64,000 nt of DNA, from positions 1 through 64,000 of the forward strand of contig NZ_WAJR01000007.1 of the NCBI RefSeq assembly GCF_008831035.1, given 5' to 3'. Below the pieces are notes generated by a model, which had not been told where the DNA came from, did no database searches, and worked only from the letters and a program-made list of their open reading frames with translations. Source of the DNA: Ellagibacter isourolithinifaciens (GTDB lineage Bacteria; Actinomycetota; Coriobacteriia; Coriobacteriales; Eggerthellaceae). Every line of letters begins with the position of its first letter. Positions within the stretch are counted from its first letter, which is position 1. A program made the translations under genes and the position numbers. This document shows, in pieces, positions 25,217 to 34,947 of the stretch.

Positions 25217-25565
25217 GGGACTTGCAAGGGGTCCATCGCCTTCGTTTTAGCTTGGCAGCAGGCTTGCGCGAACTCAACGGGGGAGTCCGACGAGACTCTC
25301 CCGCATACCAAGGAGAGACTTCCCGCGCCTTGCTGATTTGCCACAGTTGGGGAAAATGCTCTCTTTTCCCTACCGTTTATGAAGAAATCCGACTACTTTA
25401 CTGGCAGAATTTCTCCATTTATGATTCACAATCCACGTTTCTGCGCTAAAGTATATGAATACGAATTGCCTAGTGATTGCTAGGTGTTCGTTCGGACGCG
25501 TGGGTATGGGAGCCTGCGCAGGCGGCTTGCCGAATGGCTGGCTGAAATGGGAAGGGAGTATTCAG
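25217..25565. promoter_or_regulatory. smc-to-transporter intergenic region
   Basis: A 349-base gap without a convincing gene. A 10-bp hairpin at 25278-25303 (one G-T pair, six-base loop) may close the smc transcript, though no T run follows. From about 25360 the sequence becomes AT-rich, as expected for a promoter. An inverted repeat CCTAG-N6-CTAGG lies at 25469-25484, about 80 bases before the transporter start, and could be an operator. No clean -35/-10 pair was chosen. Confidence 0.45.
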
Positions 25566-27206
25566 ATGGAAGAGAACAAGCTCAAGTTCAGCAGGCGCCA
25601 GTTCATGGGGCTGCTCGGAACCGCAGTTGCGGGAACCGCCATGATGGGCATGGTTGGTTGCTCCGGCGGGGGGTCCGAGAAGAAGGGTGACGGCAAGGCC
25701 GCTTCCGGCGACAAGGCCGCCGACAGCATCACCTACAGCTTGACTGCCGATCCCCGCGCCCTCGATCCGGCGTATTTCGACGACGGCGAGTCCGCGGTTG
25801 TGAGCTGCAACATTTACGAGGGCCTCTATGGTTTCGCTGAGAAGAACGCGGAAGTCAAGCCCCTTCTCGCCACCGAGTTGCCCGAGATTTCCGACGATGG
25901 TCTCACCTACACCATCAAGCTGCGCGAAGGCGTGAAATTTCACGACGGCACCGACTTCAACGCCGACGCCGTGAAGACCTCGATTGAGCGTTTGCTCGAG
26001 CCGAACCGCAACTCCGACCAGCCTTATGCCTCCTTCGTGTTTGGCGAGGAAGCTGCGAATTCCGGCGTGAAGACCGTCGAGGCGGTCGACGCCACCACCG
26101 TGAAGATCACGATGCGCGCGGCGAACACCTCATTTTTGAAGAACCTGGCCATGGCCCTCGCGTCTCCGATCGTTTCCCCGAAGGCCATTGAAGCAGCCTC
26201 CGCTGGCTCCGCTATCACCACGCCCTGTGGTACCGGCCCCTATAAGTTCGTTGACTGGACGAAGTCCGCTTCCGTAACCCTCGAGGCCAATGAGGATTAC
26301 TGGGACAAGGATAATGCTCCCAAGACGAAGAACATCATCTTCAAGATCATCGCCGAGGGCAACACCCGCATCACTTCGCTGCTGAACGGCGAGTGCGACA
26401 TCATCTCGTCGGTCGACCCGTCTTCGGCAAACCAGATCACCGACGGTGGCTACGAGCTGTTCTCCGAGGATGGCATGACCATCAATTACATGGCGTTCAA
26501 CACGGACGAGGGCGGCATCTGCGCCGACAAGGAAGTCCGCAAGGCCATCGCCCAGGCAATCAACGTCGAGGAAATGGTTTCTGCAATCTACGGCGAGTAC
26601 GCTTCTGTCGCGAATTCCGTCATGCCGCTTTGGATGGCGCCTTACGACAAGGACGTCAAACAGACCGCATACGACCCCGATGCCGCGAAGGCAACCCTCG
26701 CTGCTAAGGGAGTCACCAAGCTCGCTTGCATCACCTACTCCACCGCTCGTCCGTACAACGCAAAGGGCGGCGTTGAGCTCGCTAACATGGTTCAGGGCTA
26801 TCTGTCCAAGGTCGGCGTCGATGTGGAGATCACCCAGTACGATTGGACGACTTACAAGTCCAAGGTGCAGACCGATCCCTATGACATCTGCTTCTACGGC
26901 TGGACCGGCGACAACGGCGACCCGGACAACTTCATGAACCTGCCTGCGGACTCCAACAGGTCCATGAACGTTGCCCACTGGGATAACGAGGAATACAAGG
27001 CTCTCATCGCAAAGGGTATTGCAACGCCCGACGGCGACGAGCGCGATGCCATCTACAAGCAATGCGAGGAAATGATGGCTGAGGAGCAGCCGTGGTTGCT
27101 CATCTCCCACTCCAAGAATCTGCTCGGCTATAGCCCGAAGGTGAAGGGTTTCTATTATCACCCGACGGGAGTCGCGTTCTTCAAGGGCGTTTCCAAGGAA
27201 GCGTAG
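25566..27206 (+). CDS. ABC transporter substrate-binding lipoprotein, peptide type (DppA/OppA family)
   Basis: A 546-residue family 5 extracellular solute-binding protein. The N terminus has a twin-arginine motif (SRRQFMG) and a lipobox ending MVGC, so it should be Tat-exported and lipid-anchored. The binding domain contains YTIKLREGVKFHDGT and CGTGPYKFVDW, typical of peptide/nickel binders. The ATG at 25566 follows AAGGGAG; earlier codons in the open frame do not look like protein. It heads a five-gene importer operon but is separated from the permeases by a strong terminator-like hairpin. Substrate most likely peptides; nickel is an alternative. Confidence 0.92.
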   Translation: MEENKLKFSRRQFMGLLGTAVAGTAMMGMVGCSGGGSEKKGDGKAASGDKAADSITYSLTADPRALDPAYFDDGESAVVSCNIYEGLYGFAEKNAEVKPLLATELPEISDDGLTYTIKLREGVKFHDGTDFNADAVKTSIERLLEPNRNSDQPYASFVFGEEAANSGVKTVEAVDATTVKITMRAANTSFLKNLAMALASPIVSPKAIEAASAGSAITTPCGTGPYKFVDWTKSASVTLEANEDYWDKDNAPKTKNIIFKIIAEGNTRITSLLNGECDIISSVDPSSANQITDGGYELFSEDGMTINYMAFNTDEGGICADKEVRKAIAQAINVEEMVSAIYGEYASVANSVMPLWMAPYDKDVKQTAYDPDAAKATLAAKGVTKLACITYSTARPYNAKGGVELANMVQGYLSKVGVDVEITQYDWTTYKSKVQTDPYDICFYGWTGDNGDPDNFMNLPADSNRSMNVAHWDNEEYKALIAKGIATPDGDERDAIYKQCEEMMAEEQPWLLISHSKNLLGYSPKVKGFYYHPTGVAFFKGVSKEA

Positions 27207-27231
27207 CGCTTTCCCGGCATTTTGCCTTCAC

Positions 27232-27271
27232 GGTGCGCGGGGCGGTCTCTTTGCTGCCCCGCGCACCTTTT
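27232..27271 (+). terminator. Intra-operon terminator after the binding-protein gene
   Basis: A perfect 12-bp GC-rich stem (27232-27243 with 27256-27267) with a 12-base loop and TTTT. It lies between the binding-protein gene and the first permease. Partial termination here would give more binding protein than membrane parts. Confidence 0.85.
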
Positions 27272-27395
27272 CAGCGCAGCGGCGGCTTGCCTTGAGCTGA
27301 ATCTTGCCGATTCGGTTCAGGGCAGGATCGCGTGACCTGCGTATCGCGGCCCTTCCAGACGAGACGATTTGGGCCGCATCTTCGAAAGGACAACG

Positions 27396-28415
27396 GTGCT
27401 TAAATACATCCTCAAAAGAATCCTTATGGTGATTCCCGTGCTGCTGGGTGTGACGATCATCATCTTCTTCATCACGCGCGTTCTCGCCTCCGACCCGGCT
27501 CCTGTGGTCTTGGGAGAGCATGCGACGGCGGAGGCGATGGCCGCATGGCGGGCCGACTACGGCCTCGATGATCCTATCTGGATGCAGTACGTCAACTTCC
27601 TGGTATCGGCGATCCAAGGTGATTTGGGAACGTCGTACTACACGCACACGCCCGTCGCGTCTGAGCTTGCAGCGCGTTTCCCAGCAACCGCCGAACTTGC
27701 GTTGTGCGCCATTATCGTGGCTTCCATCTGCGGTATTGCGCTTGGTGTGCTCGCTGCGGTGAAGAAGAACAAGCTTGCCGACAACGCTTCGATGGTGCTT
27801 GCGCTCATCGGCGTGTCGATGCCTGTTTTCTGGTCGGGCATTCTGCTCATCTTGCTGTTCTCGGCGACGCTGCATATCCTGCCGTCCTCCGGTCGCGTGA
27901 CGCCGCTTTTGCAGCCGACCGGCGGTACGGGCTTCTTCATCTTCGATACCATCGCGAAAGGCGATTTCGAAGCGCTTGGCGATGTGCTTGTCCACCTTGT
28001 CCTACCGACGGTTACGCTATCGCTTTACTCCATGGCCATCATCACGCGCATGACGCGCTCTTCGATGCTCGAAACGCTCAACGCTGATTATATCCGCACG
28101 GCGCGCGCGAAGGGGTTGGCGAAGCGCTCGGTGAACGTCAAGCATGCGCTGCGCAATGCGATGCTTCCCGTGTCGACCGTTATCGGCTTGCAGTTAGGAA
28201 GCTTGCTCGGCGGCGCCTTGCTTACCGAAACCGTGTTCGCATGGCCGGGCATCGGCAAGTTCGCCGTTGACTGCGTATTGAAGAGCGACTTCCCGGTGGT
28301 ACAAGGCGTGGTGCTCCTGGTCGCCGTTATCTTCGTCTTCATGAATCTGCTTGTTGACATCATCTACGCATGGCTCGATCCGCGTATTAAATACGGCGCG
28401 AAGGAAGAGGGGTGA
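27396..28415 (+). CDS. ABC transporter permease, DppB type
   Basis: A 339-residue inner-membrane permease with six predicted helices. It begins with the KYILKRILMVIPVLLGVTIIIF helix typical of DppB/OppB and has the EAA loop near RTARAKGLAKRSVNVKHALRNAMLPV. The start is GTG at 27396 with AAAGGA five bases upstream. Its stop overlaps the region of the next start, so it is coupled to the second permease. Confidence 0.94.
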   Translation: MLKYILKRILMVIPVLLGVTIIIFFITRVLASDPAPVVLGEHATAEAMAAWRADYGLDDPIWMQYVNFLVSAIQGDLGTSYYTHTPVASELAARFPATAELALCAIIVASICGIALGVLAAVKKNKLADNASMVLALIGVSMPVFWSGILLILLFSATLHILPSSGRVTPLLQPTGGTGFFIFDTIAKGDFEALGDVLVHLVLPTVTLSLYSMAIITRMTRSSMLETLNADYIRTARAKGLAKRSVNVKHALRNAMLPVSTVIGLQLGSLLGGALLTETVFAWPGIGKFAVDCVLKSDFPVVQGVVLLVAVIFVFMNLLVDIIYAWLDPRIKYGAKEEG

Positions 28416-28420
28416 TCGGC

Positions 28421-29356
28421 ATGAGCAAAAAAACCGTTCTGGCAACACAGGGCGCTGCAGGCGAAGTGACGAACAGCCAAGCCCAGCAGCCTGTCGAAAA
28501 GCGCGAGAGCATCTGGAAAGACGTGCTTGACGGCATCGTCTCGAACAAGGCGGCCCTTGTGTCGGCCATCTTCATCTTGCTCCTTGCGCTGATTGCGATT
28601 GTGACCAAGCTCGTTCCGGGCATCCTGCCCTACGATCCCTATGAGCAGAACCTTGCTGAATCCGTGCAAGGCCCCTCGGCTGCGCATTGGTTCGGAACCG
28701 ACATCCAGGGCCGCGATATCTTCTCGCGTGTGCTTGTGGGCACGCAGATCACGCTCGTCGTGGGCCTTGCCGCTGTGGCTATATCGCTTACCGTTGGCGT
28801 TCTGCTTGGCGCGATTGCGGGCTACAAGGGCGGCAAGTGGGATACCGTCATCATGCGCATCATGGACATGATGCTCGCTATTCCGTCGATTCTTCTCGCC
28901 ATCGCTATCATGGCTGCGCTTGGCCAGGGCATCGAGAAGGCGGTTGTGGCTATCGGCCTGGTCGCTATTCCCGAATATGCTCGCATCGTTCGCTCCGAGA
29001 TTCTCGCAATCAAGGAGAACGATTACGTGGCAGCTGCCCGCGTGATCGGCGACTCGAACTTCGCAATCGTGTTCCGCCATGTGCTTCCGAACGCGCTGCC
29101 ATCGATTATCGTGCGTGCAACGCTCGGCATTTCCTCGGCTATCCTCGACTGTGCGGCGCTCGGCTTCCTCGGTCTGGGCGTGCAGCCGCCCGATGCCGAA
29201 TGGGGCGACATGCTCGGACGCGGCCGCAACGAGCTCTTCCGCGCTCCGTGGCTTATGATTTTCCCTGGTCTCGCCATCACGCTTACTGTGCTTGCATTCA
29301 ACCTACTCGGCGACGGTATTCGCGACGGTTTGGATCCGAAGTCGAGGAAGAGGTAG
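28421..29356 (+). CDS. ABC transporter permease, DppC type
   Basis: A 311-residue permease with a cytosolic N-terminal stretch, the N-terminal OppC-like segment, and the sequence [20 protein letters not shown] that is characteristic of DppC/OppC. The EAA loop is [29 protein letters not shown]. The ATG at 28421 is preferred to the GTG at 28412 for spacing. Together with the DppB-type protein it forms the membrane channel. Confidence 0.94.
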   Translation: MSKKTVLATQGAAGEVTNSQAQQPVEKRESIWKDVLDGIVSNKAALVSAIFILLLALIAIVTKLVPGILPYDPYEQNLAESVQGPSAAHWFGTDIQGRDIFSRVLVGTQITLVVGLAAVAISLTVGVLLGAIAGYKGGKWDTVIMRIMDMMLAIPSILLAIAIMAALGQGIEKAVVAIGLVAIPEYARIVRSEILAIKENDYVAAARVIGDSNFAIVFRHVLPNALPSIIVRATLGISSAILDCAALGFLGLGVQPPDAEWGDMLGRGRNELFRAPWLMIFPGLAITLTVLAFNLLGDGIRDGLDPKSRKR

Positions 29357-29360
29357 TCCG

Positions 29361-30473
29361 ATGTTGCTTGAAGTGAAGAGCCTCTGCACCGAATTTCCGG
29401 TGAAACGCGGCGTGGTCCGCGCAGTTGACGACGTGAGCTTTGAAGTCAGCGAAGGCGAGATTTTGGCTATCGTGGGAGAGTCCGGTTCGGGCAAATCCGT
29501 CACAAGCCTGTCCATCATGGGCTTGCTTGCGGAGCCCGGTCATGTTGCCGGCGGCGAGATGACCTTCGACGGGAAAGACCTCGTCCATCTCTCCGAGAAG
29601 GAATATCGCGAGATGCGCGGCAACGATATGGCCATGATCTTCCAAGAGCCCATGACCTCGCTCAACCCCGTGTACCGCATCGGCGATCAGATCGTCGAGG
29701 CTATCCGCACCCACGAGAAGGTTTCGAAGAAAGAAGCGCTCACGCGCGCTATCGACCTTCTCCGCAAGGTCGGCATCCCCAGCCCTGAGGCGCGTGTGCG
29801 CGATTATCCGCACCAGATGTCGGGCGGTATGCGCCAGCGCGTCATGATTGCCATGGCGCTCGCCTGCAATCCCAAGCTTCTCATTGCCGACGAGCCCACA
29901 ACGGCGCTCGACGTGACGATCCAGGCGCAGATCCTCGACCTGCTTCGCCGCCTTCGCGAGGATACCGACATGGCCGTTCTCCTGATCACGCACGATCTCG
30001 GTGTCGTCTCCGAAATCGCCGACCGCGTTGTGGTCATGTACTGCGGCCAGGTGGTCGAAGAGGCCGAGGTGCGCTTGCTGTTCGACAATCCGATGCATCC
30101 CTATACGCTTGGCCTTTTGAAGTCCATTCCTCGGTTGGAAGATGACGACAGCAAACGTCTCTACATGATTAAAGGCATGGTCCCCAATCCGCTCGAGATG
30201 CCCCCGGGATGCCACTTCTCCGACCGCTGTGATAGCTGCATGCAGGTTTGCCGCGAGCGGATGCCAGAGTTGGTGCAGGTGGGCGACCATAAGGTTCGCT
30301 GCTTCCTCTACGAGGAACAGGATGGCCATGCGAAAGATGCCGCCGAGGTGAAGGCGAACGAGGAAAAGGCTCGCGAGGCTATCGAGGCGGCGCGTGAGGT
30401 TTCGACCGCCGAAGCGCTTATCGAGGGCGATGTGGCGCGGGAGGCCGAGGAGGGAGGCGCTGATGAGCGATAA
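29361..30473 (+). CDS. ABC transporter ATPase, DppD type
   Basis: A 370-residue ATPase. Walker A is GESGSGKS, the Q-loop lies in [12 protein letters not shown], the signature is MSGGMRQR and Walker B is [12 protein letters not shown]. The oligopeptide C-terminal region has the Cys cluster [12 protein letters not shown]. An extra Glu/Ala-rich tail of about 50 residues follows the usual end. It overlaps the next ATPase gene by 11 bases. Confidence 0.95.
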   Translation: MLLEVKSLCTEFPVKRGVVRAVDDVSFEVSEGEILAIVGESGSGKSVTSLSIMGLLAEPGHVAGGEMTFDGKDLVHLSEKEYREMRGNDMAMIFQEPMTSLNPVYRIGDQIVEAIRTHEKVSKKEALTRAIDLLRKVGIPSPEARVRDYPHQMSGGMRQRVMIAMALACNPKLLIADEPTTALDVTIQAQILDLLRRLREDTDMAVLLITHDLGVVSEIADRVVVMYCGQVVEEAEVRLLFDNPMHPYTLGLLKSIPRLEDDDSKRLYMIKGMVPNPLEMPPGCHFSDRCDSCMQVCRERMPELVQVGDHKVRCFLYEEQDGHAKDAAEVKANEEKAREAIEAAREVSTAEALIEGDVAREAEEGGADER

Positions 30474-31512
30474 CGGAAATATTGCGAGCCCTGAGCTGCG
30501 CAACGATGACGTGCTGCTCGATGTGCAGCATCTGACGAAGCTCTTCGCAGCTGAGACGAACTTCTTCGGCAAGGCGACGTCTTATGTGCATGCGGTGGAC
30601 GACGTAAGCTTTCAGATTAAGAGGGGAGAGGCGTTCGGCCTTGTGGGCGAGTCTGGGTGCGGCAAGACCACCGTTGGCAAGATGCTCGTGAACCTGCTTC
30701 GCCCCACGAGCGGCAAGATTATCTTTGACGGTAAAGACCTCACCGCGATGAAGGACTCCGAGCGCAAGAGCTACTGCAAGGACATCCAGCTCATCTTCCA
30801 GGACCCCTATGCTTCCTTGAACCCGCGCATGCGCATCGGTGACATCATCGCCGAGCCGATGATTGCAAATAACATCGTTCCAAAGGACAAGGTCGAAGCT
30901 CGCGTGAATGAGCTTTTGGAATGCGTCGGCCTGGCAAATTATATGCGCAACCGCTATCCGCACGAGTTCTCTGGCGGCCAGCGCCAACGCGTTGGTATTG
31001 CCCGCGCGCTCGCCGTGAACCCCAAGCTCATCGTTTGCGATGAGCCAGTCTCCGCGCTCGACGTCTCCATTCAGGCTCAGGTTCTCAACTTGCTCGACGA
31101 TCTTAAAGAGGAGTTCGGCTTAACCTACCTGTTCATCGCGCATGGCTTAAACGTCGTGAAGCATGTTTCCGATCGCGTGGGTGTTATGTATTTGGGCAGG
31201 ATCATGGAGATTGCCCCGAAGCGCTCGCTTTATGCCGACCCGTTGTCCCCCTACACGCAGGCGCTGCTTTCCGCTATCCCTGCGGTCGATTCGAAATCGA
31301 AGCGCGAGCGCATCATCTTGCAAGGTGATGTTCCCTCCCCAATCGACCCGCCCCCGGGATGCCGTTTCGCGGGCCGCTGCTTCAAGCGCCTCGGCGTATG
31401 CGGGAACTCGGTTCCCGAGCTGCGCGAGGTGAAGGAAAACCATCGGTGCGCCTGCCACCTGTACGACCCCGAGCTTCCTCCAACGGAGGAGATGACTCGC
31501 GCGGCGCGCTAA
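30463..31512 (+). CDS. ABC transporter ATPase, DppF type
   Basis: A 349-residue ATPase, last gene of the importer operon. It has Walker A GESGCGKT, the Q-loop [12 protein letters not shown], signature [15 protein letters not shown], Walker [13 protein letters not shown] and the C-terminal [17 protein letters not shown] segment. The ATG at 30463 lies inside the end of the DppD-type gene with AGGGAGG upstream, which implies translational coupling. A terminator follows. Confidence 0.95.
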   Translation: MSDNGNIASPELRNDDVLLDVQHLTKLFAAETNFFGKATSYVHAVDDVSFQIKRGEAFGLVGESGCGKTTVGKMLVNLLRPTSGKIIFDGKDLTAMKDSERKSYCKDIQLIFQDPYASLNPRMRIGDIIAEPMIANNIVPKDKVEARVNELLECVGLANYMRNRYPHEFSGGQRQRVGIARALAVNPKLIVCDEPVSALDVSIQAQVLNLLDDLKEEFGLTYLFIAHGLNVVKHVSDRVGVMYLGRIMEIAPKRSLYADPLSPYTQALLSAIPAVDSKSKRERIILQGDVPSPIDPPPGCRFAGRCFKRLGVCGNSVPELREVKENHRCACHLYDPELPPTEEMTRAAR

Positions 31513-31539
31513 TTCACCGCTTCCGCCTACGTGTTGTCA

Positions 31540-31577
31540 ACGCCCTCGGCATTTTCGGATGTCGGGGGCGTTTCTTT
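31540..31577 (+). terminator. Terminator of the peptide transporter operon
   Basis: A 13-base arm at 31540-31552 pairs with 31559-31571, with two G-T pairs, followed by a T-rich stretch. It lies 27 bases after the stop of the last ATPase gene. Confidence 0.75.
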
Positions 31578-31644
31578 GCTATGCTGTGATGCAGAAGATT
31601 CCGAGGCGTATTCCTGCCTCTTCGTTTTCCTGAAAGGATAGTAC

Positions 31645-32568
31645 ATGGGCTTTTTCGATCGCATCAGCGAGGGCCTTGCGCGCTCACGCGATAAATTCAA
31701 GGAGCAGATGAACGTCTTGCTCGATCGCGGGCCGGATTTGGACGATGAGTTTTGGGACGGGCTCGAGGAGACGCTCATCTTAAGCGATGTCGGCGCTCCG
31801 GCAGCGAGTTCCATCGTGGAGAACCTGCGCGACCAGGCGACGCGCAAGGCGCTTCCCGACGCCTATGCCGTGCTCGATATGTTGAACGAGCAGATTGCGA
31901 GCACGTTCACCGAGGGCGGGGAAGGGGTCTTCGGCGGCGACCCCGCGCTCGTGCTCTTCGTGGGCATCAACGGCACGGGCAAGACGACGACCGTCGGAAA
32001 GCTTGCCAAGGAGGCCTCCGATGCGGGCCGCAACGTTATCTTGGGCAGCGCCGATACCTTCCGAGCCGCCGCGATCGAGCAGCTCGAGGTCTGGGCTCGC
32101 CGTGCCGATGTCGAAGTGGTCGAGCGTGAGCGGGGAAGCGACCCCGCGAGCGTGTGTTATGCCACGATCGAGCGCGCGGAGGAAACGGGTGCGGATCTGG
32201 TGCTCATTGACACTGCAGGTCGCCTGCACACCTCTGCCGACCTTATGCGCGAGCTCGAGAAGGTCGTGAACGTCGTGCGCAAGCGCTCTCAGCTGCCGGT
32301 CTACACCGTGCTCGTCATCGATGCGACGACCGGCCAAAACGGCTTGCAGCAGGCGCGCGAGTTCAACAATGCGCTTTCTCTTGACGGCATCGTCGTCACC
32401 AAGCTCGACGGCACGGCGAAGGGCGGCATCGCGCTTGCCGTGAGCCACGAGCTTGAGCTTCCTGTGCTGAAGATTGGCGTGGGCGAGGGTATGGACGACT
32501 TGAAGGACTTCGATGCGCACGACTTCGCGCGCGCCCTTATAGGCGACTTCGACGAGCGTGGGGCGTAG
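31645..32568 (+). CDS. ftsY: Signal recognition particle receptor FtsY
   Basis: A 307-residue FtsY, the membrane-associated GTPase that docks ribosome-SRP complexes. It has the NG domain only: GINGTGKTTTVGKLA (G1), DTFRAAAIEQLEVW, DTAGRLHT (G3) and TKLDGTAKGG (G4). It lacks the long acidic A domain of E. coli FtsY, as in many Gram-positives. ffh, normally close by, is 16 kb downstream. A ribosome site GAAAGGA precedes the ATG. Confidence 0.96.
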   Translation: MGFFDRISEGLARSRDKFKEQMNVLLDRGPDLDDEFWDGLEETLILSDVGAPAASSIVENLRDQATRKALPDAYAVLDMLNEQIASTFTEGGEGVFGGDPALVLFVGINGTGKTTTVGKLAKEASDAGRNVILGSADTFRAAAIEQLEVWARRADVEVVERERGSDPASVCYATIERAEETGADLVLIDTAGRLHTSADLMRELEKVVNVVRKRSQLPVYTVLVIDATTGQNGLQQAREFNNALSLDGIVVTKLDGTAKGGIALAVSHELELPVLKIGVGEGMDDLKDFDAHDFARALIGDFDERGA

Positions 32569-32633
32569 CGGTCCTTCCCGTTTCAGCATCCGATGCGTGG
32601 CAACCCTGGCAACACGTTTAATACTCGTGAATC

Positions 32634-32668
32634 AAAAAACGCTCGGCCCTTGCGGACCGAGCGTTTTT
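32634..32668 (+). terminator. Terminator after ftsY
   Basis: AAAAAACGCTCGG (32634-32646) pairs with CCGAGCGTTTTT (32657-32668) across a 10-base loop. The A and T runs make it work from both sides, so it also faces the S-layer-homology remnant on the minus strand. Confidence 0.9.
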
Positions 32669-32696
32669 CATGCAAACAAGATTGCTCTGGGACTAC

Positions 32697-33056
32697 TTAG
32701 AGCAGATCGTTGTAACAAGAGTTCGCGATGACCTGTGCGGCCATAGCGCGGCTGAGAATGGTGCCAGCCTGGACGTAGCGGGTGCCGTCAACGTCGACGC
32801 CGGTGATGATCTTGTTAGCAACGGCTCAGTTGGCAGCTGCGGTGTAGAACTTTCCGTCCTCAACGTCAGCGAAGCCGGTTTCGTTCTTCGCGGTTGTGAA
32901 GTCAACACCAGCGGCTTCGGGGTCGACGATGCGATGGAGCACGGTGACGAACTCGGCGCGGGTGAGCTCATTGCTCGGCCTGAAGAGGTCGGTGTCGGCA
33001 TAGCCGGTCATGTACTTGTTGAAGTTGCAGAACGTGACGGCATCCTCATAGAGGTG
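32697..33056 (-). pseudogene. Remnant of an S-layer-homology (SLH) domain protein
   Basis: On the minus strand the conceptual product shows two SLH-like units: a first around YEDAVTFCNFNKYMTGYADT, FRPSNELTRAEFVTVLHRI, and a second from GFADVEDGKFYTAAAN to the stop at 32697. The frame is broken by TGA at 32826-32828, where SLH proteins have the Trp of an AANWAVANKIITG-type motif. No start, signal peptide or N-terminal domain is present; the fragment begins next to the sstT terminator. This is the C-terminal end of a surface protein whose body has been lost. Confidence 0.85.
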
Positions 33057-33059
33057 CAG

Positions 33060-33092
33060 GAAAAAGGAAAGCGCCCTCGACGGGGCGCTTTC
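33060..33092 (-). terminator. Terminator of sstT
   Basis: GAAAGCGCCC (33067-33076) pairs exactly with 33083-33092; on the minus strand it is followed by a CCTTTTT run. It lies about 33 bases after the sstT stop. Confidence 0.85.
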
Positions 33093-33124
33093 TGGTGAGG
33101 CTCGGTTGTCTTTTCGGTAAAGCT

Positions 33125-34372
33125 CTACGCGGCTTCGATGTCCTTTCCAGGTTTGAAGTCGCGGCCTTCCTTTCTCCACTGGCTGTACTCGGCGGATGCG
33201 GCGAAGAGCACGTCGGAAGAGGAATTGAGCGCGGTCTCGCAGGAGTCCTGGATGACGCCGATCACGAAGCCGATGCCGACGACCTGCATCGCGATGTCGT
33301 TGCCGATGCCGAACAGCGAGCAGGCGAGCGGGATCAGGAGCAGGGAGCCGCCGGCGACGCCCGATGCGCCGCATGCGCTCACGGCGGAGAGGACCGACAG
33401 GATGATCGCGGTGGGGATGTCGACCTGGATGCCCATCGTGTGCGCCGCCATCATGGCCATGACCGAGATCGTGACCGCAGCGCCGCCCATGTTGATGGTC
33501 GCTCCGAGCGGGATGGAAAGCGAGTAGTTGTCCTTGTCAAGACCCAGCTTGCGGCACAGCTCCATGTTCACGGGGATGTTCGCCGCGGAGCTGCGGGTGA
33601 AAAACGCGGTGAGGCCGGAATCCTTCAGGCAGCGAAGAACAAGCCCGTAGGGGTTCTTGCGGAAGCACGCGAAGGAGAGGATCGGGTTGGTGACGAAGGC
33701 GATGAAGAGCATGCAGCCCACGAGCACGAGAAGCAGTTGGCCGTACTCGGTGAAGATTTCCAGACCGTTGGTGGAAACTGCCGTGTAGATGAGGCCCAGG
33801 ATACCGAAGGGCGCGAGCGAGATAATCCAGCGGACGACGGTCGACACAGCGTCGGAGATGCTCGTGAACATGTCTTTCACCTGGTCGCTTGCGCGCCTAA
33901 GGGCGATGCCCAAAACGACGGCCCATGCGAGAATGCCGAGGTAGTTCGCGCTCATAAGCGCCGTGACCGGGTTGGCGACCACGTTGGTGACAAGCGTTGC
34001 GAGGACTTCCCCGATGCCGGAGGGCGAGGATTGCGCCTCGGCAGCGGCGGAGAGCGTGAGGTCGACGGGGAACAGGGTGCTTGCCAGGACGGCGACAGCG
34101 CCGGCGATGAAGGTGCCCACCAGGTACAAGATGATGACGAGCTTCATCTGCCCGCCGCCCTTCGCGTTGCACAGGGCGCTGATTACCAGGAAGAACACAA
34201 GGATGGGGGCGACGCTTTTCAGTGCGTTCACGAAAAGCGTGCCGAGCATCTCGATGATCTCGTTCCCGGGGATGACGAGCGCGAGGATGGTGCCGATGAC
34301 GAGGCCCACGATGATGCGCTTGATGAGGCTGATCGAGTTCCAGGTTCGCCCAATCTTCTTGATGGTATCCAC
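33125..34372 (-). CDS. sstT: Sodium/serine-threonine symporter SstT
   Basis: A 415-residue member of the dicarboxylate/amino acid:cation symporter family. It is hydrophobic throughout, with [22 protein letters not shown] and [23 protein letters not shown], the segments typical of SstT. It brings in serine and threonine with sodium. The start is GTG at 34372 with AAAGGA upstream. It is a single gene between the tRNA-Leu terminator and its own terminator. Confidence 0.94.
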   Translation of the reverse strand: MDTIKKIGRTWNSISLIKRIIVGLVIGTILALVIPGNEIIEMLGTLFVNALKSVAPILVFFLVISALCNAKGGGQMKLVIILYLVGTFIAGAVAVLASTLFPVDLTLSAAAEAQSSPSGIGEVLATLVTNVVANPVTALMSANYLGILAWAVVLGIALRRASDQVKDMFTSISDAVSTVVRWIISLAPFGILGLIYTAVSTNGLEIFTEYGQLLLVLVGCMLFIAFVTNPILSFACFRKNPYGLVLRCLKDSGLTAFFTRSSAANIPVNMELCRKLGLDKDNYSLSIPLGATINMGGAAVTISVMAMMAAHTMGIQVDIPTAIILSVLSAVSACGASGVAGGSLLLIPLACSLFGIGNDIAMQVVGIGFVIGVIQDSCETALNSSSDVLFAASAEYSQWRKEGRDFKPGKDIEAA

Positions 34373-34409
34373 TGGCGGTCCTTTCAAATATAAAAGCTGC
34401 GCAAAAAGA

Positions 34410-34450
34410 AGCTGGGGGAAGGGTGCAGGAAAAGCACCCTTCCCCCAGCT
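34410..34450 (-). terminator. Terminator of tRNA-Leu, perfect 17-bp stem
   Basis: Bases 34410-34426 are exactly complementary to 34434-34450 around a seven-base loop. On the minus strand the stem is followed by CTTCTTTTT. Its first base is the last base of the tRNA CCA end, so tRNA and terminator abut directly. Confidence 0.92.
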
Positions 34451-34535
34451 GGTGCGGGCGAAAGGACTTGAACCTTCACGGGGGTTGCCCACCAGAACCT
34501 AAATCTGGCGCGTCTGCCAATTCCGCCACGCCCGC
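34450..34535 (-). tRNA. tRNA-Leu (anticodon UAG)
   Basis: The minus strand folds as a class II tRNA of 86 bases with CCA encoded. The acceptor arms are GCGGGCG and CGCCCGC. The anticodon stem CCAGA/TCTGG holds the loop TTTAGGT, giving anticodon TAG, which reads CUA and probably other CUN leucine codons. A long variable arm GTGGGCAACCCCCGT and the T-arm GGTTCAAGTCC follow. Confidence 0.95.
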
Positions 34536-34947
34536 ACACTTTGCTGCTTGAAAAACAGCGGACACATAATAGCAGAACGCCGCGCCATCGGAGCAGGGAA
34601 GATTCCGCTTTTGCGCCGACGGCGTCGAACGGCCAAGCAAACGGCTTACTTGCAGCGCTCGGGTATTCGGGAAAGGGAACATGGCGTTCGAGGACGCCGA
34701 TTGCTTGATCCTGTTCATTTCAGTTAATGCGCAAACCTACCGTGAGACCTACCGCTTTGAGGCTCGTTGGTCCTCAGCCTGGTTTTCCAAAATGCCCTAT
34801 TTCCTCTATATTTCGATTGCCTGTTCATTAAAATGCATCTATTATTAGATAGTATCGAATAGTTGTAGCACAACAAATAAAGGAATGACCCATATAGTGC
34901 ATGGCGCCGCCGCGATGTTGTGCGCACCGAAGAAAGGAAATGGCAGT
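34536..34947. other. Intergenic region before the NitT/TauT-type transporter
   Basis: A 412-base gap with no convincing gene; the short open frames crossing it show no recognisable protein character. The left part is GC-rich and the right part (34780-34880) is AT-rich and contains a well-formed promoter at 34817-34845. Confidence 0.6.
34817..34845 (+). promoter_or_regulatory. Promoter of the NitT/TauT-type transporter locus
   Basis: TTGCCT at 34817-34822, a 17-base spacer, and TATTAT at 34840-34845. The transcript leader would be about 95 bases. Confidence 0.65.

Noticed and set aside
32826-32828. TGA read as Trp (code change) or selenocysteine in the SLH fragment
   Set aside because: The fragment also lacks its start and N-terminal half, and the certain genes around it use TGG for Trp, so a dead gene is the simpler reading.
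33095-34393. Open frame on the plus strand over sstT
   Set aside because: Very rich in Asp, Glu, His and Gly because it is the complement of a membrane protein gene; sstT on the other strand is certain.
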